Shown one piece after another: positions 7,826 to 16,621 of a stretch of 64,000 nt of DNA. A program made the translations under genes and the position numbers. The notes under the pieces were generated by a model, which saw nothing but the letters and a program-made list of their open reading frames with translations, was not told where the DNA came from and did no database searches. Positions within the stretch are counted from its first letter, which is position 1; each line of letters opens with the position of its first letter. Where the stretch lies: the NCBI GenBank assembly GCA_910584795.1, contig CAJUBZ010000003.1, positions 1-64,000 on the forward strand. Reading direction: 5' to 3'. The stretch is from an uncultured Eubacterium sp. GTDB taxonomy: Bacteria; Bacillota; Clostridia; Lachnospirales; Lachnospiraceae.

Positions 7826-8545
7826 ATGAAAGGCATAGTAAAAAAAATAATAGTATTAACGTTGTGCATGGCTTTAGTAATGGGAAGTTTTCAAATGAAT
7901 GTAATGGCAAAACGTATCCCGAAGCCGAAGTTGAACAAGAAAAATATAACAATTATGATGGGTAAGACCTCCAGATTGAAATTGAAGAATAATAAGAAAA
8001 AAGTAAAATGGAGAAGCCTGAATAAAAAGATAGCAACAGTCACGAAAAAAGGATTAGTGAAGGGAAAGAGTGAAGGGAAAACAACAATTGTCGCAAAGGT
8101 AGGAAAGAAAAAATATAAATGTAAAGTAAGAGTAAGAGATCCAAAGAAAGTATATATAAATTTAGATTATGATAAAAAGAGGGAATATATATATACGAAA
8201 CATGAGTTACAATGGGTAAACAATGTTCTTACAAAAGTTAGTAATGTACATGCAGAGTATCATGTTCTTGATATGAGTTATAGTATGGTAAAAAAACAGA
8301 ATGGACAATATGATGTGGCAGTAAAATATACCATAAAAAGAACCTATGATTATGCTGGGAAAAATGCAGGCACAGAATTCTCTTTTCTTATAGATATATA
8401 TAGAGAAGGTGAAAAAGGTGGTCCAAGTAGGGCAATAGTAGGTTCGGCATATTGTAAAACAAATGAAGTTTACCAAGGACAGACAATAATTGAAGATTTA
8501 GGACCGGGACAGTATAGTATAGGCATATCATCATATGGAGAGTAA
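7826..8545 (+). CDS. Secreted Ig-like (BIG_2) protein, copy 3 of 3
   Basis: The third tandem copy, again 786 bp after the previous start (239 aa; GTG alternative at 7817). Signal peptide and BIG_2 domain are identical to copy 2. From residue ~112 to the end the protein is diverged: it keeps the TIKRTYDY..GK..G.EF motif but has a different tail (GPGQYSIGISSYGE). It ends the array and a terminator follows. The shared conserved front and varied back suggest one function with changing specificity. Confidence 0.8.
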   Translation: MKGIVKKIIVLTLCMALVMGSFQMNVMAKRIPKPKLNKKNITIMMGKTSRLKLKNNKKKVKWRSLNKKIATVTKKGLVKGKSEGKTTIVAKVGKKKYKCKVRVRDPKKVYINLDYDKKREYIYTKHELQWVNNVLTKVSNVHAEYHVLDMSYSMVKKQNGQYDVAVKYTIKRTYDYAGKNAGTEFSFLIDIYREGEKGGPSRAIVGSAYCKTNEVYQGQTIIEDLGPGQYSIGISSYGE

Positions 8546-8629
8546 TGATAAATATTAATGTGGCATAAGTTTATAAAAAGGGAATATCTTTTCAAATGAT
8601 AAAATAAAGGGTTTTAAAAGCATATGAAG

Positions 8630-8684
8630 AAGGATTGTAGTTTGACGAATTTTAATCGTTAGAATTACAGTCCTTTATTTTTTT
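8630..8684 (+). terminator. Intrinsic terminator after the Ig-like gene array
   Basis: A long stem AAGGATTGTA...TACAGTCCTT with an inner arm TGACGA...TCGTTA is followed by a T-run. It separates the array from the tail operon. Confidence 0.8.
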
Positions 8685-8798
8685 GCAACATTGCGTAACA
8701 GAGCCATAAAGGTAGTATACAATTCTAAACATAGCACACAGGTAATCGTGTTGCTGATTATTATAGTCAAAGGAATGACAAAAGAAAGGAGAAACAAA

Positions 8799-9410
8799 AT
8801 GAAATTTACAAAACTTCCGGAGGGAACCTTTAAGGAGATGCAGATGAACGCAGGAATATTGTTAGATGGTTTTACTCCGGCAACAGGGGAAATCAAAAAT
8901 ATTTTAGGTGCTACAAGTGGAGGAATCACTTTTACAGCAATACCTACATATTCAGATTTTGGAGAGGACATTGATAATTGTCCTACGAATATGAAAGAAC
9001 TTAAGAATCTTAACAGCTGGGAAGCCAAAATGGCAGGAATTTTTATTACAGTTTCAACGAATTTGGCTAAAACACTTGTCAGTGTTGCAGATATTGACAG
9101 TGAAGACAGCACACATGTAATTCCACGTAACAAATTGGAAAGTACAGACTTTGAAGATATTTGGTGGGTAGGAGATTACAGTGACCTGAATGGGGAACAG
9201 AATGGAGGCTTCTGTGCAGTTCATTTAATGAATGCACTATCTACAGGAGGATTCCAGATCCAGAGTACAGACAGTGGAAAAGGACAGTTTACGTTCGAGT
9301 TTTTAGGACATTATTCACTGGAAAATCCGGAACAGGTACCGTTTGAAATCTTTGTAAAAACAGGAGAAACCGAAGGTATATCAGAAGTAGAAACAACAGA
9401 AGGAGAGTAA
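8799..9410 (+). CDS. Phage major tail (tube) protein
   Basis: A 203-aa protein and first gene of the tail module. It opens MKFTKLPEGTFKEMQMNAGI and contains GEIKNILGATSGGITFTA and a C-terminal QFTFEFLGHYS segment, as in siphovirus tail tube proteins of Firmicutes. I chose the ATG at 8799 because AAAGGAG lies just upstream; a longer frame from 8691 covers the preceding terminator. The next genes in order are tail chaperone, tape measure, Dit and Tal, which fixes the identity. No tail-terminator or head-tail joining gene precedes it. Confidence 0.85.
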   Translation: MKFTKLPEGTFKEMQMNAGILLDGFTPATGEIKNILGATSGGITFTAIPTYSDFGEDIDNCPTNMKELKNLNSWEAKMAGIFITVSTNLAKTLVSVADIDSEDSTHVIPRNKLESTDFEDIWWVGDYSDLNGEQNGGFCAVHLMNALSTGGFQIQSTDSGKGQFTFEFLGHYSLENPEQVPFEIFVKTGETEGISEVETTEGE

Positions 9411-9413
9411 AAG

Positions 9414-9773
9414 ATGAAACTATCAGAATTTAAAAATGAGTGTGCAGTAGATGTACTGGCAGATTTATTAGAACCGGCATCAGCAATTTGTTCTGATGCA
9501 GAATTAGTAAAAGCAGTAAGAGAAAAACAGCCGATTCTTAAAATTGCACAAATTGCATTGAAAAAGCATCAGAAAGATGTCGTTGAGGTTTTGGCAATTA
9601 TTAATGGAGTTTCAGTTGATAAGTTTGAGTGTACACCTGTTTCAATCTTAAATGATCTGCTTGGTGTATTAAACGATACAGAGCTTGTTGAGTTTTTTAT
9701 ACTGCAGGGTCGGACAAGGGCAGAAAGCAATTCTGGCTCTGCTATGGAGAGTACAAAGGAACAAGAAAGGTAA
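9414..9773 (+). CDS. Tail assembly chaperone (gpG-like)
   Basis: A 119-aa acidic helical protein between tail tube and tape measure, the position of lambda gpG. It starts MKLSEFKNECAVDVLADLLEPA. A second frame without its own start follows in the -1 phase and ends at 9979, as expected for the programmed frameshift that makes the gpGT-type product. The C-terminal SNSGSAMESTKEQER is low complexity, typical of the unshifted end. Confidence 0.8.
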   Translation: MKLSEFKNECAVDVLADLLEPASAICSDAELVKAVREKQPILKIAQIALKKHQKDVVEVLAIINGVSVDKFECTPVSILNDLLGVLNDTELVEFFILQGRTRAESNSGSAMESTKEQER

Positions 9774-9979
9774 AGTATTTTATAAAATACTTAATATCAT
9801 ATCGGGAGCAGTTTTATCGTGATGAAGCATATCGTCTGTACATTACAGACAGTATTTATTATCGGGGACAGAATAAGGCTTTGACAATTCGTTATGAGGA
9901 TTTGTTTAAACCGCAGGATACCCGTTCAGGTGATGAAATTGCAGCAGATATTATTAAAAGGATGGAGCTAAAGGTATAG
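9692..9979 (+). CDS. -1 frame extension of the tail assembly chaperone (gpT-like)
   Basis: The -1 frame is open from 9692 (after a TGA at 9689) to TAG at 9977-9979. It encodes a Tyr-rich basic domain ending IAADIIKRMELKV just before the tape-measure gene. It has no start codon with a ribosome site, so translation by frameshifting from the upstream gene is the likely route. Candidate slip sites inside the window are GTTTTTTA (9692-9699) and AAAG (9755-9758); neither is a textbook heptamer. Confidence 0.65.
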   Translation, partial: VFYTAGSDKGRKQFWLCYGEYKGTRKVKYFIKYLISYREQFYRDEAYRLYITDSIYYRGQNKALTIRYEDLFKPQDTRSGDEIAADIIKRMELKV

Positions 9980-9981
9980 AG

Positions 9982-11454
9982 ATGGATGTATTTGATTTAG
10001 CAGTAGAAATATCAATTAATACAACTGAATATGAAAAGGGATTAAGCGAAGCCGGTGATAAAACTTCACAATTTGCATCACTGATAAAAACAGGAATTAG
10101 TAATGCAGCAAAGGCAGGAGCTGCAGCGATGTCAGCTATGAAAACAGTGATTGGAGTTGTTTCAAATGAAATGATAAATACAGTCACTTCATCCGAGGAA
10201 TGTAAGAGCGGATTACAGGATTTACAGTCAGCTTTTGGTGAAGCAAAAAATAATCTGATGTCTGAATTTGTTCCGGGAATGTCTGAAGTAATGGAGGGAT
10301 TAACTGATATATTTGGTGGAGACAGCAGTGGTATTGACACCATTAAAGAAGGTGTTGAGAGTATAGCCATAAATTTTCAGGAAATGCTTCCTCAGATAGT
10401 AGAAAGTATATCGGAGTTTTTACCGGGTATCGTGGAGATGATTGTTGAGTCATTTCCGTTATTGGTGGAATGTATACAACAATTGATTGTTGAATTAGCG
10501 AATGTCCTTACAGAGAATTTTCCACAACTGTTAGAAGCTGTGGGGCAGATATTATCGACAATAGTTTCCGCAATAGGGGAACTATTGCCGGTACTTGCCG
10601 AAACAGCTTTACAACTTATTATTCAGCTTGGAAATGGAATTATACAGAATCTTCCTGTGATTGTAAGTAAAGGTGCTGAACTTGTGTATGGATTGGCAGA
10701 TGGTATCAGAGAAGGTCTGCCATTACTTGTCGAGCAGGCAGTAAATATGATTACTGAACTGACATCAGGGTTAGGCGGAATGCTGGGTACAATTATAGAT
10801 GCCGGGATAGAGATTATAATTTCACTGATAGATGGCATTGTGGAGGCATTGCCAAATCTATTAGAAAAGATACCGGAAATTATTAATAATCTACACTCAG
10901 CATTAGTAAGCAATTTACCGAAAATACTTGATGGTGGTGTGAGGATATTAGTTTCATTAGTTACAGGTATTGTTAAGACGATTCCAAAGCTGATTGAGAC
11001 AATTCCTAAGATTTTTATGGCGATACAGGATGTGTTAAAGGATTTTAGTCTTTCGCAGATAGGAGCAAATCTGATTAGAGGTTTGTGGGAAGGAATGAAA
11101 AGTCTTGGAGACTGGTTGTGGAAAAAAGTAAAAGGATTATTCAGTGATATTCTTGACGGAGTATTAGAGTTCTTTGGAATACATTCCCCTTCCAGGAAAT
11201 TTGCATGGATTGGTCGAATGTGTGTTGAAGGATTCAACAATGGTTTTAGTGGTTTGACAGATGGGACAGTGATAGATGAAGGATTAAGGAATATTGAAAG
11301 CAGATTAGGCTCTGTGGATATAGGAATTGCCACATCTGGCACAGAAACCCAGACTGTAAGATTATTAGAAAAAATATTAAACAAGATGGATAATGAGAGC
11401 ATATTAATGCTGAATAAGAGAGAATTTGGAAGATTAGTAAGAGGTACAGCGTGA
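9982..11454 (+). CDS. Tail tape measure protein (short)
   Basis: A 490-aa protein. The N-terminus (VEISINTTEYEKGLSEAGDKTSQFASLIKTG, cut here in meaning not in sequence) is the usual tape-measure start. The middle is a run of amphipathic hydrophobic helices with motifs such as LPQIVESI and NLPVIVSKG repeating about every 30-40 residues. The C-terminal GIHSPSRKFAWIGRMCVEGF...G is a widespread tape-measure signature. Tape-measure length sets tail length; at about 0.15 nm per residue this would be a tail of roughly 70 nm. It overlaps the next gene by four bases. Confidence 0.9.
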   Translation: MDVFDLAVEISINTTEYEKGLSEAGDKTSQFASLIKTGISNAAKAGAAAMSAMKTVIGVVSNEMINTVTSSEECKSGLQDLQSAFGEAKNNLMSEFVPGMSEVMEGLTDIFGGDSSGIDTIKEGVESIAINFQEMLPQIVESISEFLPGIVEMIVESFPLLVECIQQLIVELANVLTENFPQLLEAVGQILSTIVSAIGELLPVLAETALQLIIQLGNGIIQNLPVIVSKGAELVYGLADGIREGLPLLVEQAVNMITELTSGLGGMLGTIIDAGIEIIISLIDGIVEALPNLLEKIPEIINNLHSALVSNLPKILDGGVRILVSLVTGIVKTIPKLIETIPKIFMAIQDVLKDFSLSQIGANLIRGLWEGMKSLGDWLWKKVKGLFSDILDGVLEFFGIHSPSRKFAWIGRMCVEGFNNGFSGLTDGTVIDEGLRNIESRLGSVDIGIATSGTETQTVRLLEKILNKMDNESILMLNKREFGRLVRGTA

Positions 11455-12284
11455 AACATGAAAAGATTAAATATGTAAATCATAATGGAGAAGAAATGAT
11501 ATGGGGAGGAGGTGAAAACGGTATCTTTGTGAATGCCAATACTCTGCATGATTACAAGTGGAGTATTGACAGTGACAAAAATAACATTAAAGCATTTGAG
11601 CGGGGCATTGTAGACTTTGAGTTGCCAATTGTAATAGCATGCAGGACAGAGGAAGAAGGAAACTATATAAAAAATAAACTGGTTGAACTTGTGGATGTAG
11701 ATGTTAATGCAAAAGAACCGGGAAGACTTTATATAGGAGAATACTATATAAAGTGTTATGTATCTGCCTCCTCAAAATCAAAGTATAACATGACAGACAG
11801 ATTTGCATCTGCCTCGCTCACAATCACAACGGCATCGCCTTATTGGATTCGGGAGAAGACATATCGTTTTCATATGTATCCTGATGTAAAAGATTTAGAT
11901 TATCCACATGATTATCCATATGGTTACAGTATGAATTCAATTAAGACAATAATTGTTAATAAGTTAAATAACAGTTCGTATTTAACAGCGGATTTCAGAC
12001 TTGATATATATGGAGAAGTGGATAGTCCCTGTCTGTCAATAGACGGACACAACTATGCAGTAGATTGTATTGTGAATGAAGGAGAAGTATTGACAATTGA
12101 CACATTCGAAAAGCAAGTGTACAGGACAGTCAATGGTAATCGGATAAATGAGTTTAAAAACCGAAACAGAGAAGAATATATTTTTGAACCGTTAAATTCC
12201 GGAATCATAAAACTGAATAATTTTGGGCGCTTTCCATATACAATAACTGTTTATGAGAAAAGGAGTGAGCCACTATGGATTTAA
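11451..12284 (+). CDS. Distal tail protein (Dit)
   Basis: A 277-aa tail-tip hub protein. It starts with a GTG overlapping the tape-measure stop. The N-terminal part (HNGEEMIWGG, YKWSIDSDKNNIKAFERG) and the central LVDVDVNAKEPGRLYIGEYY followed by SASLTITTASPYWIRE are typical Dit features. It connects tube and Tal/receptor-binding complex. It overlaps the next gene by ten bases. Confidence 0.85.
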   Translation: MKHEKIKYVNHNGEEMIWGGGENGIFVNANTLHDYKWSIDSDKNNIKAFERGIVDFELPIVIACRTEEEGNYIKNKLVELVDVDVNAKEPGRLYIGEYYIKCYVSASSKSKYNMTDRFASASLTITTASPYWIREKTYRFHMYPDVKDLDYPHDYPYGYSMNSIKTIIVNKLNNSSYLTADFRLDIYGEVDSPCLSIDGHNYAVDCIVNEGEVLTIDTFEKQVYRTVNGNRINEFKNRNREEYIFEPLNSGIIKLNNFGRFPYTITVYEKRSEPLWI

Positions 12285-14155
12285 TATATACGGATGAAAA
12301 TAACAATGATTTAGGTGTTATCAAGAATTATAAGTTAGATCTTGCGTATGGCAAAGATGAAAATGATTTTGAACTTGAGATAGATTTACAGGAACATTGT
12401 GCGGGTATTAACAGTAGAATATATATTCAGACATCGGACAATGGCAGGGTAATTGGTTCAGAATATGGTGGAATTATAGACAATATTGAAGTAGATGCTG
12501 ATAATGAAAAAATAGTTTATTCCGGCAGAACATGGCATGGAATATTGGCAAATAAGATTATTCAGCCGGAGAATAATCGGGATTATTATACAGTAACCGG
12601 GGATGCCAATGCAATCGTAGCAGATTTGATAGCAGATTTTGATTTGGCGGATGTATTTGAGGCTTCAAGAGAGGTGTCTGATGTTGAGGTATTGTCTTAT
12701 GATTTCAGATACATAGACATGTATGCAGGACTGCTTGCAATGTTAGAAGAGTACAATGGAAAATTGATCTTTAAACGTAATCAAAACAGTAAGGTAGAGA
12801 TAAGTGTTGTAGCAAATAGAAATTATGCTTCAGAAGATGAGTTCTATAATTCTGAGTTTTCTTTTGTGATAAAGAGAGCAGGAAATCCTACAAACCATAT
12901 GATTTGTTTAGGAGCAGGAGACATGAAGGAGAGAAGGGTAATACATTTGTTCGCAAATGAGAATAATGCAATTGAGCCATATACGATTACGGAAGAGCCG
13001 AAAATTGACAGTGATTATATTCTGGATGAGCGAAATAAGGTATTAGCCGGTTCGGATGAAGTTACTACAATATTTGATTGCCCGAATGCAGGAGCAGTTA
13101 AAAATTACATTTTGCAGACTATAAAACCTGATAACTGGGAGAACGTGTTTGGCGAGTATGCGTATCTGGACGAACAGGGAAATTACAAGACAGCTGAGGC
13201 AGTAAAAGGTGAGTCAGACAGATATTCGAAATTGAATGTGAAACCTGAGGACTGGGATGCAAACTGTACAAAGTATTATCGGGTTGATGGGAAATATTTT
13301 GTACCGGTGGTGACAGATACTTCATCAACTTATAAAGAGTTAAAAGAAGTTCCTTTAGATTGGGGATATGGTTATAATAAGTATTTTGAATTGGAAGGCA
13401 ATAAATATGTTTCTGCTAAGGAAAAAAAGCAAAGCTATAGTCCGTTAGTATCAAAACCTGATAAGTGGAAAACAGAATATAAAAATTATTATGTTCGAAA
13501 ATCAGACGGAATAAAAGATTCTTATTATTCAGTTGAAGGCAAAATTAAACCGAAGTGTGAGCCTCAACGGAATAAGCCTACAGATTGGGAAAACAATTAT
13601 AAAAATTACTATATTCTAAATAGTAAGGGAAACAAAGTGAAAGTGGGACCATCAAAAGTTTGGAGGAATGGTGTTGCAAAAGACGTTGTGCCGAAGTGGA
13701 GAAAAAATACTTTTTATACAGATGTTACAAAGACAGTAGCACCAAAATTTGAACCAAAAAAATATTATAAGCAAAATGAAACAATAAAGTGTCCAGATTT
13801 TCAAGTTGGAAAATATTACGAAAAAATCGAAAATGTAACTGCGCCACCATTTGAGAGAGGAAAATACTGGGAATTGTTAGACAAAATGATTCTTCCGGAA
13901 TGGAAAGATAATTATTATTACAAAATAGTGTATGACAATTATCAGGATCTGGCCGCTAAAGGAGTAGAAAAGTTTCGGGAATTGCTGGATGGCGACGAAA
14001 TCAGTATTAATTTAAAAAATAGTATTGATTATGACATTGGAGATATCGTAGGGGCAACAGATACATATACCGGTATTTCCGTAATGAAAAAGGTAACCAA
14101 GAAAATAGTAACAATAAAAAATAATGAGATTAACACATCTTATGAAATAGGATAG
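12275..14155 (+). CDS. Tail-associated hub protein (Tal-like) with internal aromatic repeats
   Basis: A 626-aa protein. Residues 1-265 resemble the siphovirus hub (ReqiPepy6 gp37-like): LIYTDENNNDLGVIKNYKLD at the start and GGIIDNIEVDADNEKIVYSG later. The C-terminal ~70 residues (GVEKFRELLDGDEISI...IGDIVGATDTYTG) belong to the same hub fold. Between them about 270 residues are inserted, with about five KPxDWxxNYxxYY units and four PxFxxGKYYE units. The insert is rich in Trp, Tyr and Lys, looks like a tandem binding module, and may contact cell-wall glycans. I see no peptidase signature. Confidence 0.8.
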   Translation: MDLIYTDENNNDLGVIKNYKLDLAYGKDENDFELEIDLQEHCAGINSRIYIQTSDNGRVIGSEYGGIIDNIEVDADNEKIVYSGRTWHGILANKIIQPENNRDYYTVTGDANAIVADLIADFDLADVFEASREVSDVEVLSYDFRYIDMYAGLLAMLEEYNGKLIFKRNQNSKVEISVVANRNYASEDEFYNSEFSFVIKRAGNPTNHMICLGAGDMKERRVIHLFANENNAIEPYTITEEPKIDSDYILDERNKVLAGSDEVTTIFDCPNAGAVKNYILQTIKPDNWENVFGEYAYLDEQGNYKTAEAVKGESDRYSKLNVKPEDWDANCTKYYRVDGKYFVPVVTDTSSTYKELKEVPLDWGYGYNKYFELEGNKYVSAKEKKQSYSPLVSKPDKWKTEYKNYYVRKSDGIKDSYYSVEGKIKPKCEPQRNKPTDWENNYKNYYILNSKGNKVKVGPSKVWRNGVAKDVVPKWRKNTFYTDVTKTVAPKFEPKKYYKQNETIKCPDFQVGKYYEKIENVTAPPFERGKYWELLDKMILPEWKDNYYYKIVYDNYQDLAAKGVEKFRELLDGDEISINLKNSIDYDIGDIVGATDTYTGISVMKKVTKKIVTIKNNEINTSYEIG

Positions 14156-14164
14156 GAGGATAAA

Positions 14165-15127
14165 ATGGGATTAGAGTTAATAACAGGTCATAGAGGAGAA
14201 CAACATATAACAAGTGATGATGCCGGAGCACTCAATGCGGGTGTCGTAGGTGAAAGTTGCGTACTATCATATGGGAAAAAGTTTAATGAGATTCATACAT
14301 ATGACGATATTACTATCGAAGATGGAGACATCATATTACAGGGACGTCACATAAGGCTGCGATATGGAGAAACAGAGACATTTACTGTCGCAAAGCCGCG
14401 AAATCCTCGTGCACATAGAATAGATTTATTATGCATTCGATATAGTATGAATGAGGAAGGAATAGAGAGCGCTGAATTAGTTTATAAGAAAGGTCCGGAG
14501 ATTGAAACAGATGGTGTGTATATTAATCCGGAGATTTCTATCGGAGATATTCGTAAATTAGATCAAGTATCTGAATTTCCATTATACAGATTAAAGGTAA
14601 ATATTGCCGGTATTTATCAAGTTGAAAAATTATTTCAGATTTATAAAACAACACAAGAACTGGAGAAGGAAATTGATGAGAGCATTCAGACACTAAAGGA
14701 TTATGCTGATAATGAAGTTGGTGAAATCAGAATGGATTTGACAGAATGTGTTAAGTTTATGGATTTTGCATCAAACAGCAGAATAGGCAGTGCACTTGCA
14801 TTAAATTATGCTTTTGCAAGTGCTTTTAGCAGTAATTCTACATTCGGAAGTCAGTTTGCGTCCAATTCTTCATTCACAAATACTTTTGGAAGAAATTCCG
14901 CATTTGGTAATGTGTTTGCGTCAAATTATGCTTTTGCAAATGCCTTAGGTAGCAATTCTACTTTTGGATATGCATTTGCATCAAATTCGTCATTTGTTAG
15001 TGCGTTTGCTTTCAATAGTACATTTGGAATCGGTTTTGCTAATAATTCTCATTTTTGTACAGCTCTGGCAAACAACTCAAGTTTTGTACAAAAACTGGCC
15101 AGTGCATTGGCATCGGTAATGGCATAG
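14165..15127 (+). CDS. Tail fibre / receptor-binding protein with decapeptide repeats
   Basis: A 320-aa protein. The N-terminal ~175 residues (MGLELITGHRGEQHITSDDA, then GDIILQGRHIRL) match the base-plate upper protein type found after Tal in Firmicutes prophages. A short helix (residues ~170-195) leads to eleven 10-residue repeats, consensus ASNSSFxxAF, and then an Ala-rich end. The repeats probably form an elongated beta-solenoid or trimeric shaft. It lies just upstream of a glycosyltransferase gene, whose product could modify the Ser/Thr-rich repeats. Confidence 0.8.
   Translation: MGLELITGHRGEQHITSDDAGALNAGVVGESCVLSYGKKFNEIHTYDDITIEDGDIILQGRHIRLRYGETETFTVAKPRNPRAHRIDLLCIRYSMNEEGIESAELVYKKGPEIETDGVYINPEISIGDIRKLDQVSEFPLYRLKVNIAGIYQVEKLFQIYKTTQELEKEIDESIQTLKDYADNEVGEIRMDLTECVKFMDFASNSRIGSALALNYAFASAFSSNSTFGSQFASNSSFTNTFGRNSAFGNVFASNYAFANALGSNSTFGYAFASNSSFVSAFAFNSTFGIGFANNSHFCTALANNSSFVQKLASALASVMA
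14768..15097 (+). repeat. Eleven tandem 30-bp coding repeats (decapeptide [AGS]xNSxFxx[AG][FL])
   Basis: The period is exactly 30 bp from 14768 (ASNSRIGSAL) to 15097 (ANNSSFVQKL). Phe/Leu falls at positions 6 and 10 of each unit, so hydrophobic spacing alternates 4 and 6, unlike the even 5-spacing of pentapeptide repeats. Codon use varies between units, so the array is old and held by selection on the protein. Confidence 0.9.
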
Positions 15128-15137
15128 GAGGTTTTTA

Positions 15138-16109
15138 ATGAAACTGGAAATACTTATACCACAATATAACGAAACGGAGGAGGTTTTGAAACCGTTGCTG
15201 GACAGTATTGAAATACAGCAGAATGTTGATTTTAATGATATAGGAGTCATTATATGTAATGACGGTTCCGATATTATTCTTTCACAAGAGTTTCTGGACG
15301 GTTATAGTTTTAACATTACATATATTAAATGTGAGAATAGAGGTGTATCTGCCACACGAAACACCTGTCTGGATAATGCGACAGCTGAGTATGTCATGTT
15401 TTGTGATGCTGATGATTTGTTTTATAATGCATGTGCTTTATATATCATTTTCGAAGAGATAAAAAAAGGATTTGATAGTCTGACAAGTTTATTTATAGAA
15501 GAGACCAGAAATCCTGAGACCAAAGAAGTGGTATATATTAATCGTGAAATGGATGTGACATTCGTTCATGGCAAGGTACATAATAGAAAATTTTTGGTTG
15601 ATAATCATATTCGCTGGAATGAGACATTGACGGTGCATGAAGATAGTTATTTTAATATTTTGTGTAAAACAATAGCTAAAAATTTTAAATATATATCAGT
15701 ATCATTTTATTTATGGAAATGGCGTGATACATCAGTTTGCAGGCATGATGAAAAGTATATGTTAAAAACGTATAATGATGTATTGGAAAGTAATAAAGCC
15801 TTAGTGCAGGAACTGCTTATCAGAGGATATATAGAAGAAGCACAATTTTATGTTACATCAATGATATTTGAGGCATATTACACACTTAATAAACCAGAAT
15901 GGAGAATGGGTGAGAATGAAGGTTATAAAAATAAAGTTGAAAAAAGTTTTAAAAGCTATTACACGCATTTTAAAGAATTATATAACTCAACGCCGAAAAA
16001 CATCAGAAATGAAATTGTTGTAGCAATGAAAAACAGAATGTATCATGAAGGTCTCATTTTGGAAAAAATAACGTTTGGAGATTGGATAAAGACAATTGAA
16101 GAAAAGTAA
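15138..16109 (+). CDS. Family 2 glycosyltransferase within the tail module
   Basis: A 323-aa GT-A fold enzyme. The N-terminus LEILIPQYNETEEVLKPLLD and NDGSD form the nucleotide-sugar site, CENRGVSATRN is the usual GT2 motif, and FCDADDLFY carries the DxD metal site. VHEDSYFNILCKTI may hold the catalytic acid (ED). No membrane segments are seen, so it acts in the cytosol. It lies directly after the fibre gene and before the holin, so it may glycosylate the fibre or alter a host surface polymer. Confidence 0.85.
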   Translation: MKLEILIPQYNETEEVLKPLLDSIEIQQNVDFNDIGVIICNDGSDIILSQEFLDGYSFNITYIKCENRGVSATRNTCLDNATAEYVMFCDADDLFYNACALYIIFEEIKKGFDSLTSLFIEETRNPETKEVVYINREMDVTFVHGKVHNRKFLVDNHIRWNETLTVHEDSYFNILCKTIAKNFKYISVSFYLWKWRDTSVCRHDEKYMLKTYNDVLESNKALVQELLIRGYIEEAQFYVTSMIFEAYYTLNKPEWRMGENEGYKNKVEKSFKSYYTHFKELYNSTPKNIRNEIVVAMKNRMYHEGLILEKITFGDWIKTIEEK

Positions 16110-16144
16110 ACGATTTTATCGAAAAGATTAAAAGGGGAAAAAGA

Positions 16145-16621
16145 ATGAAGGAACAAGTTAAGGGAATATTGATAACTGCAGGAAGTGTACTGTCATCTTT
16201 CTTAGGAATTTTATATATTCCGGTTATGTTATTGATTTTATGTAATTTAATAGATTATATTACTGGGCTATTGGCTGTAAAGTACCGTAAACAAAATGTA
16301 ATAAGCTCTTACCAGAGTTTTCGTGGAATTGCGAAAAAGATATGTATGTGGCTGTTAATAGTAGTGGGGGTAATAATTGATCAACTGCTCAAATATGCTG
16401 TATATACGCTTGGATTGGAATTTCCGTTTAGATTCCTGATAGCGTGTATTGTTGCAGTATGGTTGATTTGTAATGAATTGATATCAATATTAGAAAACAT
16501 TAAAGATATTGGTGTAAATATTCCAGTATTTTTGCTGCCCCTGATAAAGCATATTAAGTCGCAGACAGAAACAAAAGCAGATGCAAAAGAAAAGAGAGGA
16601 GTTGGTTATGAAGATACATAA
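16145..16621 (+). CDS. Phage holin (TcdE/holin_4 type)
   Basis: A 158-aa membrane protein with about four hydrophobic helices (LSSFLGILYIPVMLLILC, ICMWLLIVVGVIID, FPFRFLIACIVAVWLICNEL, VFLLPLIKHI). It includes DYITGLLAVKYRK, typical of the phage_holin_4 family, and a charged C-terminus. It makes membrane holes that release the endolysin encoded by the next, 14-bp overlapping gene. Confidence 0.9.
   Translation: MKEQVKGILITAGSVLSSFLGILYIPVMLLILCNLIDYITGLLAVKYRKQNVISSYQSFRGIAKKICMWLLIVVGVIIDQLLKYAVYTLGLEFPFRFLIACIVAVWLICNELISILENIKDIGVNIPVFLLPLIKHIKSQTETKADAKEKRGVGYEDT

Larger units (their letters stand above)
6254..8545 (+). repeat. Tandem 786-bp gene repeat, three units
   Basis: Start-to-start distance is 786 bp twice. 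The spacer between units is the same 60-bp sequence after copies 1 and 2 (running from ACTGTAAATATTTATTTGC to the next start). Identity is near complete in the 5' ~345 bp of all three, and in the 3' ~270 bp of copies 1 and 2. Confidence 0.95.

Noticed and set aside
6254..8545. Diversity-generating retroelement creating the variable windows of the three Ig-like genes
   Set aside because: No reverse transcriptase or template repeat pair is present; simple duplication and recombination explain it.
14768..15097. CRISPR-like array from the regular 30-bp period
   Set aside because: The period is in coding frame, units vary throughout and there are no constant repeats with unique spacers.
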